DNA of 34,378 bases from Opitutia bacterium (lineage in GTDB: Bacteria; Verrucomicrobiota; Verrucomicrobiia; Opitutales; T3Sed10-336): contig PWMU01000136.1 of the NCBI GenBank assembly GCA_003558065.1, positions 1 through 34,378 of the forward strand, in the 5' to 3' direction. Positions 8,920 through 17,205 of this stretch are shown here, in pieces. Both the position numbers and the translations under genes were made by a program. The notes under the pieces are model-generated. The model saw only the letters and a list, made by a program, of their open reading frames with translations. It searched no databases and was not told the origin of the DNA. Positions within the stretch are counted from its first letter, which is position 1. Each line of letters starts with the position of its first letter.

Positions 8920-8991
8920 TAGCCTGCTCCGTGGTCGCCCGGGGGAGCCGCCCGTCCGCTGAACGGTGGGGGCCGCACGTCTTTAACTCTT

Positions 8992-9006
8992 GCACCCCGG
9001 AGGTGC
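8992..9006 (+). terminator. Weak stem-loop after the aldo/keto reductase gene
   Basis: GCACC-CCGGA-GGTGC is a perfect 5-bp stem with a 5-base loop, followed by TTGCTTTC. It lies in the 147-base gap before the AsmA-like gene. The T-tract is poor, so termination is uncertain. Confidence 0.28.
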
Positions 9007-9066
9007 TTGCTTTCACATGGAGAGTTTCCGGGTGCCGGATCCTTTCCGGATCAACCGATAATTACC

Positions 9067-9816
9067 ATGACAGCGCGCAGGCAGGCGGGGTGTTTGACCA
9101 GGCTTATCACGTTTTTAGTCCTGCTCACCCTTGGTTTGGTCCTGATGTTTATGTTTTTCCTTTCCCATATCGTACAATACGGCATTACCGCCAAAACGGG
9201 TTTTCCCACGCACGTGGAGGAACTCAGGAGTAATATGCTGCGCGGATCCCTGTATGCGAGGACCTTCGAGATTCGCAACCCCGGCCATTACGAGCATTCC
9301 GGTTTCATCGATATCGACCGGCTGGACATCAAGGCGTCCCCGGCGTCGTTTTTCCGGGATCGCGTGGTCGTGGAGCGGTTCGAGATCGAGATTCCCAGGC
9401 TCACGGGAGTTCGCAATGCCGACGGGCTCGTGAATCTCGAGGAGTTTCGTACCGTGATCGAGGAAATGTTCGACGAGCGGAAGGAACAGATGCCAGGGAA
9501 AGAGGGTGTCATTGAACGCTTCAGGCTGAAAATTGACAAGGTCGTCGTCCTTGATTATTCTGGAGATGGTTCCGGAAAACCCGAGGAGTACGACGTCAAT
9601 CTCCTTCTGGAGTTGACGGAGGTGACTTCGTTGAGGAGTGTGGCACCGGAGGTCTTGCGTCAGTTCGCCGCCGCCGGAGTATCCTTCGAATCCGATGCTG
9701 TTTTCGCGGGTGCCGTTCCGGAAAAGCATATTTCCCGCGTCCGTTCCGGGATCGGAGCAGGGGAGGGCGCGGCGGAGGAAACCAGCGACCCGCAGTCAAT
9801 GAACGGGAAACCGTAA
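9067..9816 (+). CDS. AsmA-like membrane-anchored protein, function unknown
   Basis: A 249-residue protein with one N-terminal membrane segment (about residues 12-34, LITFLVLLTLGLVLMFMFFL) and a probable periplasmic remainder. The run 'FEIRNPGHYEHSGFIDIDRLDIKASP', then 'FFRDRVVVERFEIEIPRLTGVRNADGLVNLEEF', has the alternating strand pattern of AsmA/DUF748-type proteins: a layer of target-describing beta strands and an N-x-DG-x-x-N turn. Those proteins act in envelope lipid transport or outer-membrane assembly. The role here is inferred only from resemblance, and the protein is far shorter than classical AsmA. The ATG at 9067 is preferred over the upstream frame start because it leads directly into the membrane anchor. 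Likely monocistronic, since a terminator candidate follows 17 bases after the stop. Confidence 0.7.
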   Translation: MTARRQAGCLTRLITFLVLLTLGLVLMFMFFLSHIVQYGITAKTGFPTHVEELRSNMLRGSLYARTFEIRNPGHYEHSGFIDIDRLDIKASPASFFRDRVVVERFEIEIPRLTGVRNADGLVNLEEFRTVIEEMFDERKEQMPGKEGVIERFRLKIDKVVVLDYSGDGSGKPEEYDVNLLLELTEVTSLRSVAPEVLRQFAAAGVSFESDAVFAGAVPEKHISRVRSGIGAGEGAAEETSDPQSMNGKP

Positions 9817-9833
9817 TAACCAAAACAGTCAGT

Positions 9834-9856
9834 GGCGGTCCCACCGCCGTTTTGTT
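9834..9856 (+). terminator. Rho-independent terminator candidate before grpE
   Basis: GGCGGT-CCC-ACCGCC is a perfect GC-rich 6-bp stem, followed at once by GTTTTGTT. It starts 17 bases after the stop of the AsmA-like gene. An upstream CAAAAC could pair with GTTTTG, which would extend the stem past a bulge. Confidence 0.5.
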
Positions 9857-9876
9857 CCATCATTATCAATCGAGCT

Positions 9877-10581
9877 ATGTCCGAAGAGAAAAACCGAAAC
9901 GCTACAGAGGAAGAGGAGTCCCCTTCCGCCAAGGCTGTGTCCGAGGCGCAGCCCGGGACGGAGGAGGCTGCCGGGCAGGCGTCGTCCGGGGAAGCGGACG
10001 AACCCGCTGAACCGTCCGTCGAAGAGGAGTTGCAGGCGGCCCGGGAGGAAAGCAAAACCCACTACGACCAGTATATCCGCTCCGTGGCGGAACTGGAAAA
10101 TTATCGTCGCCGCTCTTTGCGCGAGAAGGAGGAAACCCGTAAGTATGCGACCAGCAGCCTCTTGCAGGATCTCCTTCCGGTTCTCGATAATTTTGAGTTG
10201 GGTCTCCAGTCGGCTGAAAACCACCCCGAGGCCAAGGGGATTGCGCAGGGTTTTGAGATGGTCCACCAGCAGATCAAATCCATTCTGAAGGAGCATGGCG
10301 TCGAAGAGATCAATCCCGAAGGGAAAACCTTCGATCCGCATCGCCATGAGTCCACCGGGTACGAACCGAACGAGGAAGCCGGCGAAGGGGAGGTGATCCG
10401 GGTGGCTCGAAAGGGCTACGCTCTCAATGACCGGTTGCTCCGCCCGGCCATGGTCGTCGTATCGGCCGGACCAGCCGGTGAACCCGGCACGGATGCGGAA
10501 GGAGCGGAACCGGAACAGGAACCCAAGGAAACGAAAGCCGGCGAAGAAAATCCGTCCGCAAACCGTTCCGAAGAGGAATAA
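9877..10581 (+). CDS. grpE: Nucleotide exchange factor GrpE
   Basis: A 234-residue cofactor of the DnaK chaperone that releases ADP after substrate folding. The acidic low-complexity N-terminus (residues 1-45) precedes the long coiled-coil region ([32 protein letters not shown]). The GrpE head follows, with [46 protein letters not shown] and the late [17 protein letters not shown] signature. The start at 9877 (MSEEKNRN) fits better than an upstream in-frame codon, which lies inside the terminator hairpin. dnaJ follows after 19 bases, the usual heat-shock pair. dnaK and hrcA are not in the window, and I see no CIRCE element upstream. Confidence 0.95.
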   Translation: MSEEKNRNATEEEESPSAKAVSEAQPGTEEAAGQASSGEADEPAEPSVEEELQAAREESKTHYDQYIRSVAELENYRRRSLREKEETRKYATSSLLQDLLPVLDNFELGLQSAENHPEAKGIAQGFEMVHQQIKSILKEHGVEEINPEGKTFDPHRHESTGYEPNEEAGEGEVIRVARKGYALNDRLLRPAMVVVSAGPAGEPGTDAEGAEPEQEPKETKAGEENPSANRSEEE

Positions 10582-10600
10582 CCCGTTTGGCGGCGAATCC

Positions 10601-11770
10601 ATGAAGAAAGCCGATTATTACGAATTGCTGGGAGTATCGCGCGACGCTTCCGCAGACGAAATCAAGAAAGCCTACCGCAAGAAGGCGGTGGCATTTCACC
10701 CGGACAAGAACCCGGACGATCCCGAGGCCGAAGACCGCTTCAAGCAGGTCTCCGAGGCGTACGAAGTGCTCAAGGACGCCGACAAACGCGCCGCGTACGA
10801 TCGCTACGGCCATGCCGCCTTTGACGGCGCCGGCGGTTTCGGCGGCGGCGGTCGCGCCGGAGGCGGCGGCTTCCACGATCCCTTCGACATCTTTCGCGAG
10901 GTCTTCGGCGGTGGCGGCGGCGGTGCCGGCGGCATCTTTGAGGAATTCTTCGGCGGCGGTGGCGGAGGCGGATTCGGAGGCGGACCGCAACGAGGAGCCG
11001 ACCTGCGCTACGACCTTGAGCTCACTCTCGAAGAGGCCGCGACCGGCGTCGAGAAGGAGATCAGCTATCGCCGGCCGGTCGCCTGCGATCATTGCCACGG
11101 GTCCGGCGCCGAGCCGGGATCCAAAACCATGGTTTGCCCCACCTGCGGCGGACACGGCCAGGTTACGACCTCGAGGGGATTCTTCAGCATCCGGCAGGTG
11201 TGCCCGGACTGCGAGGGCTCCGGGCAGAAGGTCGAGAAAGTGTGCCGCGAATGCCGGGGTGAGGGACGTGCCGTCGCGACCAGCTCGATCAAGTTGCGGA
11301 TACCAGCCGGTGTCGACGACGGGTCAAAACTGCGCTCGAGCGGCAACGGCGAGGTCGGGGCCAAGGGCGGTCCGCCGGGAGACCTTTATGTTGTCGTCCA
11401 CATCAAGGCGCATGAGGTTTTCGAACGGCGCGATGACGACCTCTATTGCGAGGTTCCGATCAAGTTCACGCTGGCGGCCCTGGGCGGAAATATCGAGGTG
11501 CGCACGCTCAGCGGCAAGGCGAACCTCAAGATTCCCCCCGGCACCCAGTCGGGAACCGTCTTTCGCCTTCGAAAGAAGGGAATGCCCAATCTGAGGAGCG
11601 GCAATTACGGGGATCAGCTCATCCGTATTCACGTCGAAGTACCGACTTCTCTGGACTCCGAACAACGCCGTATCCTGGAAGAGTTCGCCGTCGCCAGCGG
11701 CGACGCCGAAGAGCCGGCCGGTCCGGCGGGCAAAGGTTTTTTCGACAAGGCGAAGAAGTTTTTTGAATAA
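10601..11770 (+). CDS. dnaJ: Molecular chaperone DnaJ
   Basis: A 389-residue Hsp40 cochaperone that stimulates DnaK ATPase and delivers unfolded clients. It has a J domain at 1-70 with the HPD motif (FHPDKNPDD). A Gly/Phe-rich linker, about residues 75-130, is very glycine-rich and coded by GGC repeats. The four CxxCxGxG zinc-finger repeats are all present ([32 protein letters not shown]). The C-terminal client-binding domains contain [40 protein letters not shown] at 10601 starts the standard [12 protein letters not shown]. It sits 19 bases after grpE, in one probable operon. It is a complete type I DnaJ. Confidence 0.96.
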   Translation: MKKADYYELLGVSRDASADEIKKAYRKKAVAFHPDKNPDDPEAEDRFKQVSEAYEVLKDADKRAAYDRYGHAAFDGAGGFGGGGRAGGGGFHDPFDIFREVFGGGGGGAGGIFEEFFGGGGGGGFGGGPQRGADLRYDLELTLEEAATGVEKEISYRRPVACDHCHGSGAEPGSKTMVCPTCGGHGQVTTSRGFFSIRQVCPDCEGSGQKVEKVCRECRGEGRAVATSSIKLRIPAGVDDGSKLRSSGNGEVGAKGGPPGDLYVVVHIKAHEVFERRDDDLYCEVPIKFTLAALGGNIEVRTLSGKANLKIPPGTQSGTVFRLRKKGMPNLRSGNYGDQLIRIHVEVPTSLDSEQRRILEEFAVASGDAEEPAGPAGKGFFDKAKKFFE

Positions 11771-11823
11771 CGTTTGTCGTCGAGGTTTCGATAGAGCTTC
11801 CCGCACCTCCCAGCACCCGTCGC

Positions 11824-12672
11824 ATGCTCACCCTCCTGGACGTCCTGAAGCGGACCACCGATTACTTCCGGAAAAACGGGGTCGAGAACGCCCGTCTGGA
11901 TGCGGAATGGCTGCTTGCCCACGTGCTCGGGCTGGGGCGCCTGGATCTCTATCTCCAGTTTGAGCGGCCCATGGAGGAAGCGCAGCTCGTGGCTCTGCGG
12001 CCGCTTGTGAAACGCCGGGCCGGCCGGGAGCCTTTGCAGTATGTGCTCGGCCGGACCGAGTTTTACGGGCTCCGGCTCAAAACCGATCTCAGGGCCCTGA
12101 TCCCCCGTCCGGAAACGGAACGCCTGGTGGAGTTGGTTGTGGAGAAGACCGATTCGCGGCCGGCGCGTATTCTCGACCTGGGCACAGGTACAGGGGCGCT
12201 GGCGCTGGCGCTGCTCAAGCAATGGCCCGAAGGTAATGCGGTGGCGGTGGATTCCAGCACGGATGCTCTTGAACTTGCCGCCGAAAACGCCCGAGAGCTC
12301 GGAATGGCGGATCGGATTTCGTTTCTCAGGTCCGATTGGTACCAGGATCTCGACGAAACTCAACCCTTCGACCTGATCGTTGCCAATCCGCCCTACCTGA
12401 CAGAGGAGGAATGGACCACCGCCGCTCCGGAAGTCAGGGAATTCGAGCCGCGCGCGGCTCTCGCGGCCACAGGCGAAGGGCGCGCCGACCTCGAGCACAT
12501 CATCACCGGCGCCTTTCAACGTCTGAATCACAGCGGTCTCCTGGCTCTGGAAACAGGTATCAATCATCACGATACGCTGACCGGCCATGCACGGAAAACC
12601 GGCTTCTCTTCCGTGGAGTCCCTGCCCGACTACCACGACCGCGACCGGTACCTGTTTCTCCGAAAGGATTGA
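11824..12672 (+). CDS. prmC: Peptide chain release factor N5-glutamine methyltransferase PrmC (HemK)
   Basis: A 282-residue S-adenosylmethionine-dependent enzyme that methylates the GGQ glutamine of release factors RF1 and RF2, aiding translation termination. An N-terminal helical domain (1-90) carries the AEWLLAHVLG pattern. The catalytic domain has IPRPETE (93-99), the SAM-binding DLGTGTGALALAL (118-130) and the substrate-glutamine motif NPPY (188-191). Length is normal. It follows dnaJ by 53 bases on the same strand. prfA, its frequent neighbour, is not in the window. Confidence 0.95.
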   Translation: MLTLLDVLKRTTDYFRKNGVENARLDAEWLLAHVLGLGRLDLYLQFERPMEEAQLVALRPLVKRRAGREPLQYVLGRTEFYGLRLKTDLRALIPRPETERLVELVVEKTDSRPARILDLGTGTGALALALLKQWPEGNAVAVDSSTDALELAAENARELGMADRISFLRSDWYQDLDETQPFDLIVANPPYLTEEEWTTAAPEVREFEPRAALAATGEGRADLEHIITGAFQRLNHSGLLALETGINHHDTLTGHARKTGFSSVESLPDYHDRDRYLFLRKD

Positions 12673-12735
12673 CTGTCTGCGCCCCGGCTGCTTTCTCATT
12701 TGCGGGAAGAGCGGCGAGGCAAATCCCGTAAACGA

Positions 12736-12837
12736 ATGGATCCGAACCTGGAAGAGCTGATCAATGGAGCGCGTGCGGCTTGCGGCGGATTTGTCCCGTT
12801 CGACGCCTTGACTTCCTCCGGGCCGGAAGTGGATTGA
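12736..12837 (+). CDS. Possible 33-residue ORF, perhaps a relic of a methyltransferase N-terminus
   Basis: The 204-base gap after prmC holds an ATG frame reading MDPNLEELINGARAACGGFVPFDALTSSG and ending at a TGA. The first 25 residues faintly resemble the N-terminus of MidA/DUF185-type methyltransferases, which begin with a short helix followed by an 'I/V-PF-xxFM' segment, but the similarity then stops. The gene may be a decayed fragment, a small peptide or chance. No ribosome site is obvious. Nothing else is visible in this gap. Confidence 0.2.
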   Translation: MDPNLEELINGARAACGGFVPFDALTSSGPEVD

Positions 12838-12876
12838 TGGTTTTTTAGAATCGCGGCAGATTACAACTTCGATTGC

Positions 12877-15831
12877 ATGATGATGATGATCCAACGAGAG
12901 AAAGGCGTGCGGCTTGCTGATTCGCACGGGTTTGTAACGGCGGCTGAAGCACGCGGTTCCGGTTCAACCGCCACGGGTGAAGCCGGGGCCCGGCGTGCTT
13001 TAACCGACGGCGGCGGGGGCGAGGAAAGTGGGCTCCGATCCGGTGCCCGGCCGAGGGGGTTTGCGTTCACCCTGTTCGTGGGCGCACTGCTGGCTTTCAC
13101 GGCAGGCGTTGCTGTCGCACAGACGACCTCCGCTGTCCGGGTCGACGGAATTGAGGAAGGAGGGAAGTACCCGCCCCCCGTAACGCCTGAGGTGGTCGTC
13201 CGGGGGAATTATACCGTGGAGGCGAAGAAGCTCAACGGCGAGCCGTACGAGGGAAGCGGGATCGTCGAGCAGGGACTGCATGAGCTGGAGGTAACGGTGT
13301 CGGACCAGGAGGGTCGCCTGTATTCCTCGACGACCCGTTTCTTCGTTCTCGATCCCGAGGAGCGAGCGCCCACCTACACCGTCGACATGGTAAGCTACCA
13401 CGTGGGACGCCTGGCCGATTATCCTCATGTCATGCCAACGCTCACCGCCAACCGGGAACTCGTCGTGGGAACATCAAGCGGGTGGCCGGAGGATCCGGAA
13501 ATCCCGGAGCACGACCTTTACGGATTCCGTATTACCGATCCGGAAGCCGAGGAACCGAAACTCCGGCTGGTACTGGTCAGCGGCAACCACCCGCGCGAAC
13601 AGACCGGGAGCTGGGCGCTTCAGGGAGCGCTCGACTTCCTGGTGAGCGACGACCCGCGTGCCGAAGACTTGCGCGGTTGGGCGACCTTCTTTGTCTACCC
13701 AATGGTCAACCCGGACGGGCGGTTCCTGGCCTCGGGCCGGTCCAATCCGGAAATGCTGGAGGAGGACGTGAGCGATCACAACCGGGTCTGGAACACGTCC
13801 GGCCGTTTCACGACCACGGATATTTTCGTCGAGGCGATCACGACCGACACCGGCGGCACCGCCGATTACCTGCTCGATTTTCATTCCGCCGGCAGCACCT
13901 TCTTTTATACGGGTGCGGATTTGATGGACAGCGCGTATGCCCGGACCATGACGGCGCGGGAACCGGATGTCCGGCCCCGACTGAGTTCGGGACATCCCGG
14001 GATGACCCGTCTCTGGGCAATGAGCGAGGAAGGGCTCAACGCGCCGTTCGCCTTTACCCCCGAACTTGCGGGAAGCGAGACCGCGAAGCGTTCGATGGAG
14101 ATCGGACGTTCCTATATGCTCGCCTTTCACGACATGATTACGGGGGAATCCGCCCTGGCCGCCCTGGCGGAAGCGTTGACGGCCGAGGGAGGGGAGTTCG
14201 CTTTCGGCCGCTTGTACCGTGAACGATTGCCCGGGAGGAAAGAAGCGATGGAAGCGGTTCTCGAACAGGAGTCCGACCGGGTAGACCGGATCCTGGCCGC
14301 GGTGTACGAGGCCTACGAGGACATGAGCGAGTACCGGGAAGCACTTGGACTGAGCGAATCTGCCGGGGACTCCATCGCGGCGGCACGGGAGCTCCTGGAG
14401 GAATCCCGATTGGTCTTGGCGACCTGGATTGAGGAGGAGCTGACGAGACGGGTGGACCGCCTGGAACAGGCCGTTTTGGATCCGGGGTCGATGATCGACG
14501 AGGTGCGGAAGCTGAACGAGGCGCTCGCCGGCGGATTGGAGGATCTGCGGGACGCGGAGATGGCGGAGACCGCTTTGGCCGTTGCGGACGAAGGGTTTCA
14601 GGGACGGGACGTGGGCTTCGGGGAGGTTTACCGCAAAAGTGTCTTGCAAACCCGAAACAGTCTGGAGGCTTTGCTCAGGGAGTCAGGGATGAGCAGGGAG
14701 GCGATTAGGGGAGAGGCTGAACGCCTCGATGACCGCGTGGCTCGGTATTGGAGGGTTCGGTCCGAAAGTCCGTCGCCGGCCGTGGCCCCGGTGCGGATTA
14801 CGGGCGTTCCGGAGGTGATCGAGGTGAGCGGCGCACGGGGTTGGGAGGACGGGCTTTTGGTGAATGTTGAAGTGGAGGAGGATGGCCTGGTTCCCGGCAA
14901 CGGTGTTGCGATGCATTTCGATGGCGAAGACTCGCACGTGGTGACGGGGTTTCATCCGGGAGAATCCAGCCTGGGGCAAGAGTTTACCTGGGAGTTCTGG
15001 AAACGGTATAGCAGCTTTGAGGACGATACCGGTTCGTCGGGCAGCAGAGACACCGAGCCGAGATTCTACACGCAGTTGACCGGCTCGGACGGGCAGTTCA
15101 GGACGGCGATCGGTGACAGTTACTGGAATTCGGTTACTCTGGACGAGGAGGACCGGTGGTATCATATCGCAGTGGTGTTCGAGAAGGGAGAGGTGCGGAC
15201 GTACGTCGACGGGGAGCTTCGCGACACCCGCTCGGACGTGGAGTTTTCGGGTGACAGTCCCAGTCCGTTCGCGATCGGCAGAGGTTATGACGGAGAACGC
15301 TGGCTCGACGGTTACTCCAGGGAGCATCGGGTTTGGAATACCGCGCGCAGCCAGGGTGAGCTGCGGCGCAATCGATTCCGCGGCCTGGATGGAGATGAGG
15401 ACCATCTTGTCGGTTACTGGAAACTGAGCGAAGGCGAGGGAGATAGGGCTCGGGACTATTCGGGCAACGAGTACCACGGCACGGTGGAAGGCGCCACATG
15501 GAGCGGACGGGCTCTTCCCGGGTATCGGATTTCCCAGCCGGTTTTGTTCACGGAAACCGCAAATGTGAATCAGGTTGTCGTCAGTTGGGAAACCGGAAGC
15601 GGCAATGGTAACGGCAATGGCGATGCCAGCGTCACCGTTCTGGCCGGGTTGAGCGAGAGCGATACGGTGCTTCCCGACCAGTGGCACCCGTCGACCAACG
15701 GAGAGGCTCTGGAAATTTTTGAAGAACGCAACCACCCCGCGGGCACCCATCTGTGGGTGAAACAGAAGCTGTCACCCGGGACTTCCGAGGTGCCAACCAG
15801 ACTTCATCACCTCACTCTTCGTTTCGATTAA
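12877..15831 (+). CDS. Secreted M14 zinc carboxypeptidase with C-terminal LamG/concanavalin-like domain
   Basis: A 984-residue exported metallopeptidase. A hydrophobic signal segment (about residues 62-82, FAFTLFVGALLAFTAGVAVAQ) sits after an unusually long, basic N-terminal stretch. The true start may be later than 12877, but I see no better in-frame codon. An Ig-like strand domain (about 85-160) is followed by the M14 catalytic domain with the complete zinc and catalytic set: His238 and Glu241 (NHPRE), His336 (LDFHSAG) and Glu396 (FTPELAG). Residues about 425-650 are charged and helical, probably a coiled spacer. Residues about 690-835 form a LamG-type lectin fold (FTWEFWKRYSS, WYHIAVVFEKGEVRTYVDG, VGYWKLSEGEG). 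A glycine/asparagine-rich linker precedes the last 65 residues. Substrate unknown. It lies alone between prmC and the ceramidase/sulfatase run. Confidence 0.85.
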   Translation: MMMMIQREKGVRLADSHGFVTAAEARGSGSTATGEAGARRALTDGGGGEESGLRSGARPRGFAFTLFVGALLAFTAGVAVAQTTSAVRVDGIEEGGKYPPPVTPEVVVRGNYTVEAKKLNGEPYEGSGIVEQGLHELEVTVSDQEGRLYSSTTRFFVLDPEERAPTYTVDMVSYHVGRLADYPHVMPTLTANRELVVGTSSGWPEDPEIPEHDLYGFRITDPEAEEPKLRLVLVSGNHPREQTGSWALQGALDFLVSDDPRAEDLRGWATFFVYPMVNPDGRFLASGRSNPEMLEEDVSDHNRVWNTSGRFTTTDIFVEAITTDTGGTADYLLDFHSAGSTFFYTGADLMDSAYARTMTAREPDVRPRLSSGHPGMTRLWAMSEEGLNAPFAFTPELAGSETAKRSMEIGRSYMLAFHDMITGESALAALAEALTAEGGEFAFGRLYRERLPGRKEAMEAVLEQESDRVDRILAAVYEAYEDMSEYREALGLSESAGDSIAAARELLEESRLVLATWIEEELTRRVDRLEQAVLDPGSMIDEVRKLNEALAGGLEDLRDAEMAETALAVADEGFQGRDVGFGEVYRKSVLQTRNSLEALLRESGMSREAIRGEAERLDDRVARYWRVRSESPSPAVAPVRITGVPEVIEVSGARGWEDGLLVNVEVEEDGLVPGNGVAMHFDGEDSHVVTGFHPGESSLGQEFTWEFWKRYSSFEDDTGSSGSRDTEPRFYTQLTGSDGQFRTAIGDSYWNSVTLDEEDRWYHIAVVFEKGEVRTYVDGELRDTRSDVEFSGDSPSPFAIGRGYDGERWLDGYSREHRVWNTARSQGELRRNRFRGLDGDEDHLVGYWKLSEGEGDRARDYSGNEYHGTVEGATWSGRALPGYRISQPVLFTETANVNQVVVSWETGSGNGNGNGDASVTVLAGLSESDTVLPDQWHPSTNGEALEIFEERNHPAGTHLWVKQKLSPGTSEVPTRLHHLTLRFD

Positions 15832-15835
15832 CGAA
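15818..15835 (+). terminator. Stem-loop over the stop codon of the M14 peptidase gene
   Basis: TTCGTT-TCGATT-AACGAA is a perfect 6-bp stem with a 6-base loop that includes the TAA stop. It is followed by CCGGTTCC, not a T-tract. It may stabilise the mRNA end or be chance. Confidence 0.2.
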
Positions 15836-15879
15836 CCGGTTCCATTCCCGGCAGGTTTCCGTTCGAAAATCAGGGACTC

Positions 15880-17205
15880 ATGAGGCTGGAAAACGTAACC
15901 AGAATACCGGTCGGTACCGCGAGGATCGACATTACTCCGGATTACCCGATCCGTCTGAGCGGTTATGCGATGCGTGAAGGTGAGTGTGAAGGGATCGAGC
16001 AACGGCTGTGGGCCCAGGCTATGGCGATCGGAGACGAGGGTGAGGCGGCTTCGTTACTCCTGACCGTCGATAATACGGGAGTGCCGGAGCAGGTGACCGG
16101 CGCGGTCTTTGAACGCGTGGCGGCTCAGGCCGCGGTGGCGCGGGAGAATTTTTCTATCTGCTCAACCCACACGCATCACAGCCCGATGCTCTCCGGGGTG
16201 CTGCCCAACCTCTTCAGCCGGGACCTTTCTTCCAACGAGGAAGCCGCCATTGAACGGTATACAGGGGAACTGATGGTCAGGCTTGAAGAAGTGGCGCTCG
16301 CGGCGCTGTCCGGCCGGAGGCCGGCGTGTCTCTCCTGGGGGCGGGGAACGGTGGATTTTGCAAAGAACCGGCGGACGGAAGGAGGTCCCGTGGATCATTC
16401 TTTGCCGCTTCTCTGTGTGCGATCCCCCGAGGGAAAGCTCCGGGCCGTCTTCACCCGGTACGCCTGTCACTGCACCACGGTGGCCCCGCGCTTCAATAAG
16501 CTTCACGGCGACTGGGCGGGCGAGGCTCGTGCGGCATTCGAGGCGGCTCATCCGGGAGCGATGGCGATGATCGCCATCGGCTGCGCGGGCGACGCGAACC
16601 CGGATCCCCGCCGGGGCCTCGAATTCGCGCGGCGGCACGGGGAGAGCGTCGCCGCGGAGGCGAGTCGGCTGTTGGGAACGGATTTAAAGCCGCTCAACGC
16701 GAAGCCCGGGGGAAGGGTGAGTCGCGTCGACCTTCCCTTTGAAAGGTTGCCGGACCGCCGGGAATGGGAAAACCGGGCGACCCAGCCCGGTATTGTCGGT
16801 TATCACGCCCGGAAGAATCTGGACCGCCTCGACAGGGGAGAAACCCTGCCGGCGACGCTCCCCTGCGGCGCGCAGGCATGGATTTTCGGCGACGAGCTCG
16901 CGATGCTGTTTCTTTCGGGGGAAGTGGTGGTCGATTACACGCGCCGGCTCGAAAACGACTTCGACAGGGATCGGCTGTGGATCAACGCTTATGCCAACGA
17001 CGTCCCGTGCTACATTCCCTCCCGGCGCATCCTGGACGAGGGCGGTTACGAAGCCGAGGAGTCGCAGTGGTTCTACGACCGCCCCGCCCGGTTTGCGCCC
17101 GAAACCGAAGATGTGATCGTCGCCGCCGTTCACGGCCTGATACCCGAGTTCCGCCTCGGCCCCGGGTGTGACAGGGCGGCTGCCTCATCAGCAGGACAAA
17201 CATGA
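15880..17205 (+). CDS. Neutral/alkaline ceramidase-like N-terminal domain hydrolase
   Basis: A 441-residue protein with the catalytic fold of neutral/alkaline non-lysosomal ceramidases (Ceramidase_alk). The signatures are VGTARIDITPDYPIRLSGY at the start, then STHTHHSP (about 95-102, zinc-binding histidines), FTRYACHCTTV (about 193-203) and IGCAGDANPDPR (about 231-242). True ceramidases carry an extra C-terminal domain and a signal peptide. Both are absent here, so the substrate may be another amide or lipid-linked compound, possibly cytoplasmic. Homologues of this short form are common next to sulfatases in Planctomycetes and Verrucomicrobia. The stop overlaps the sulfatase start in ATGA, so the two are translationally coupled. 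An AGGG ribosome site lies four bases before the ATG. Confidence 0.82.
   Translation: MRLENVTRIPVGTARIDITPDYPIRLSGYAMREGECEGIEQRLWAQAMAIGDEGEAASLLLTVDNTGVPEQVTGAVFERVAAQAAVARENFSICSTHTHHSPMLSGVLPNLFSRDLSSNEEAAIERYTGELMVRLEEVALAALSGRRPACLSWGRGTVDFAKNRRTEGGPVDHSLPLLCVRSPEGKLRAVFTRYACHCTTVAPRFNKLHGDWAGEARAAFEAAHPGAMAMIAIGCAGDANPDPRRGLEFARRHGESVAAEASRLLGTDLKPLNAKPGGRVSRVDLPFERLPDRREWENRATQPGIVGYHARKNLDRLDRGETLPATLPCGAQAWIFGDELAMLFLSGEVVVDYTRRLENDFDRDRLWINAYANDVPCYIPSRRILDEGGYEAEESQWFYDRPARFAPETEDVIVAAVHGLIPEFRLGPGCDRAAASSAGQT

Noticed and set aside
10815-10990. Repetitive GGC-rich stretch as a DNA repeat element
   Set aside because: It simply encodes the Gly/Phe-rich linker of DnaJ.
13474-14649. 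Minus-strand open frame of 391 codons opposite the M14 peptidase
   Set aside because: Third-codon GC bias of the plus-strand gene opens it; no recognisable protein and no ribosome site.
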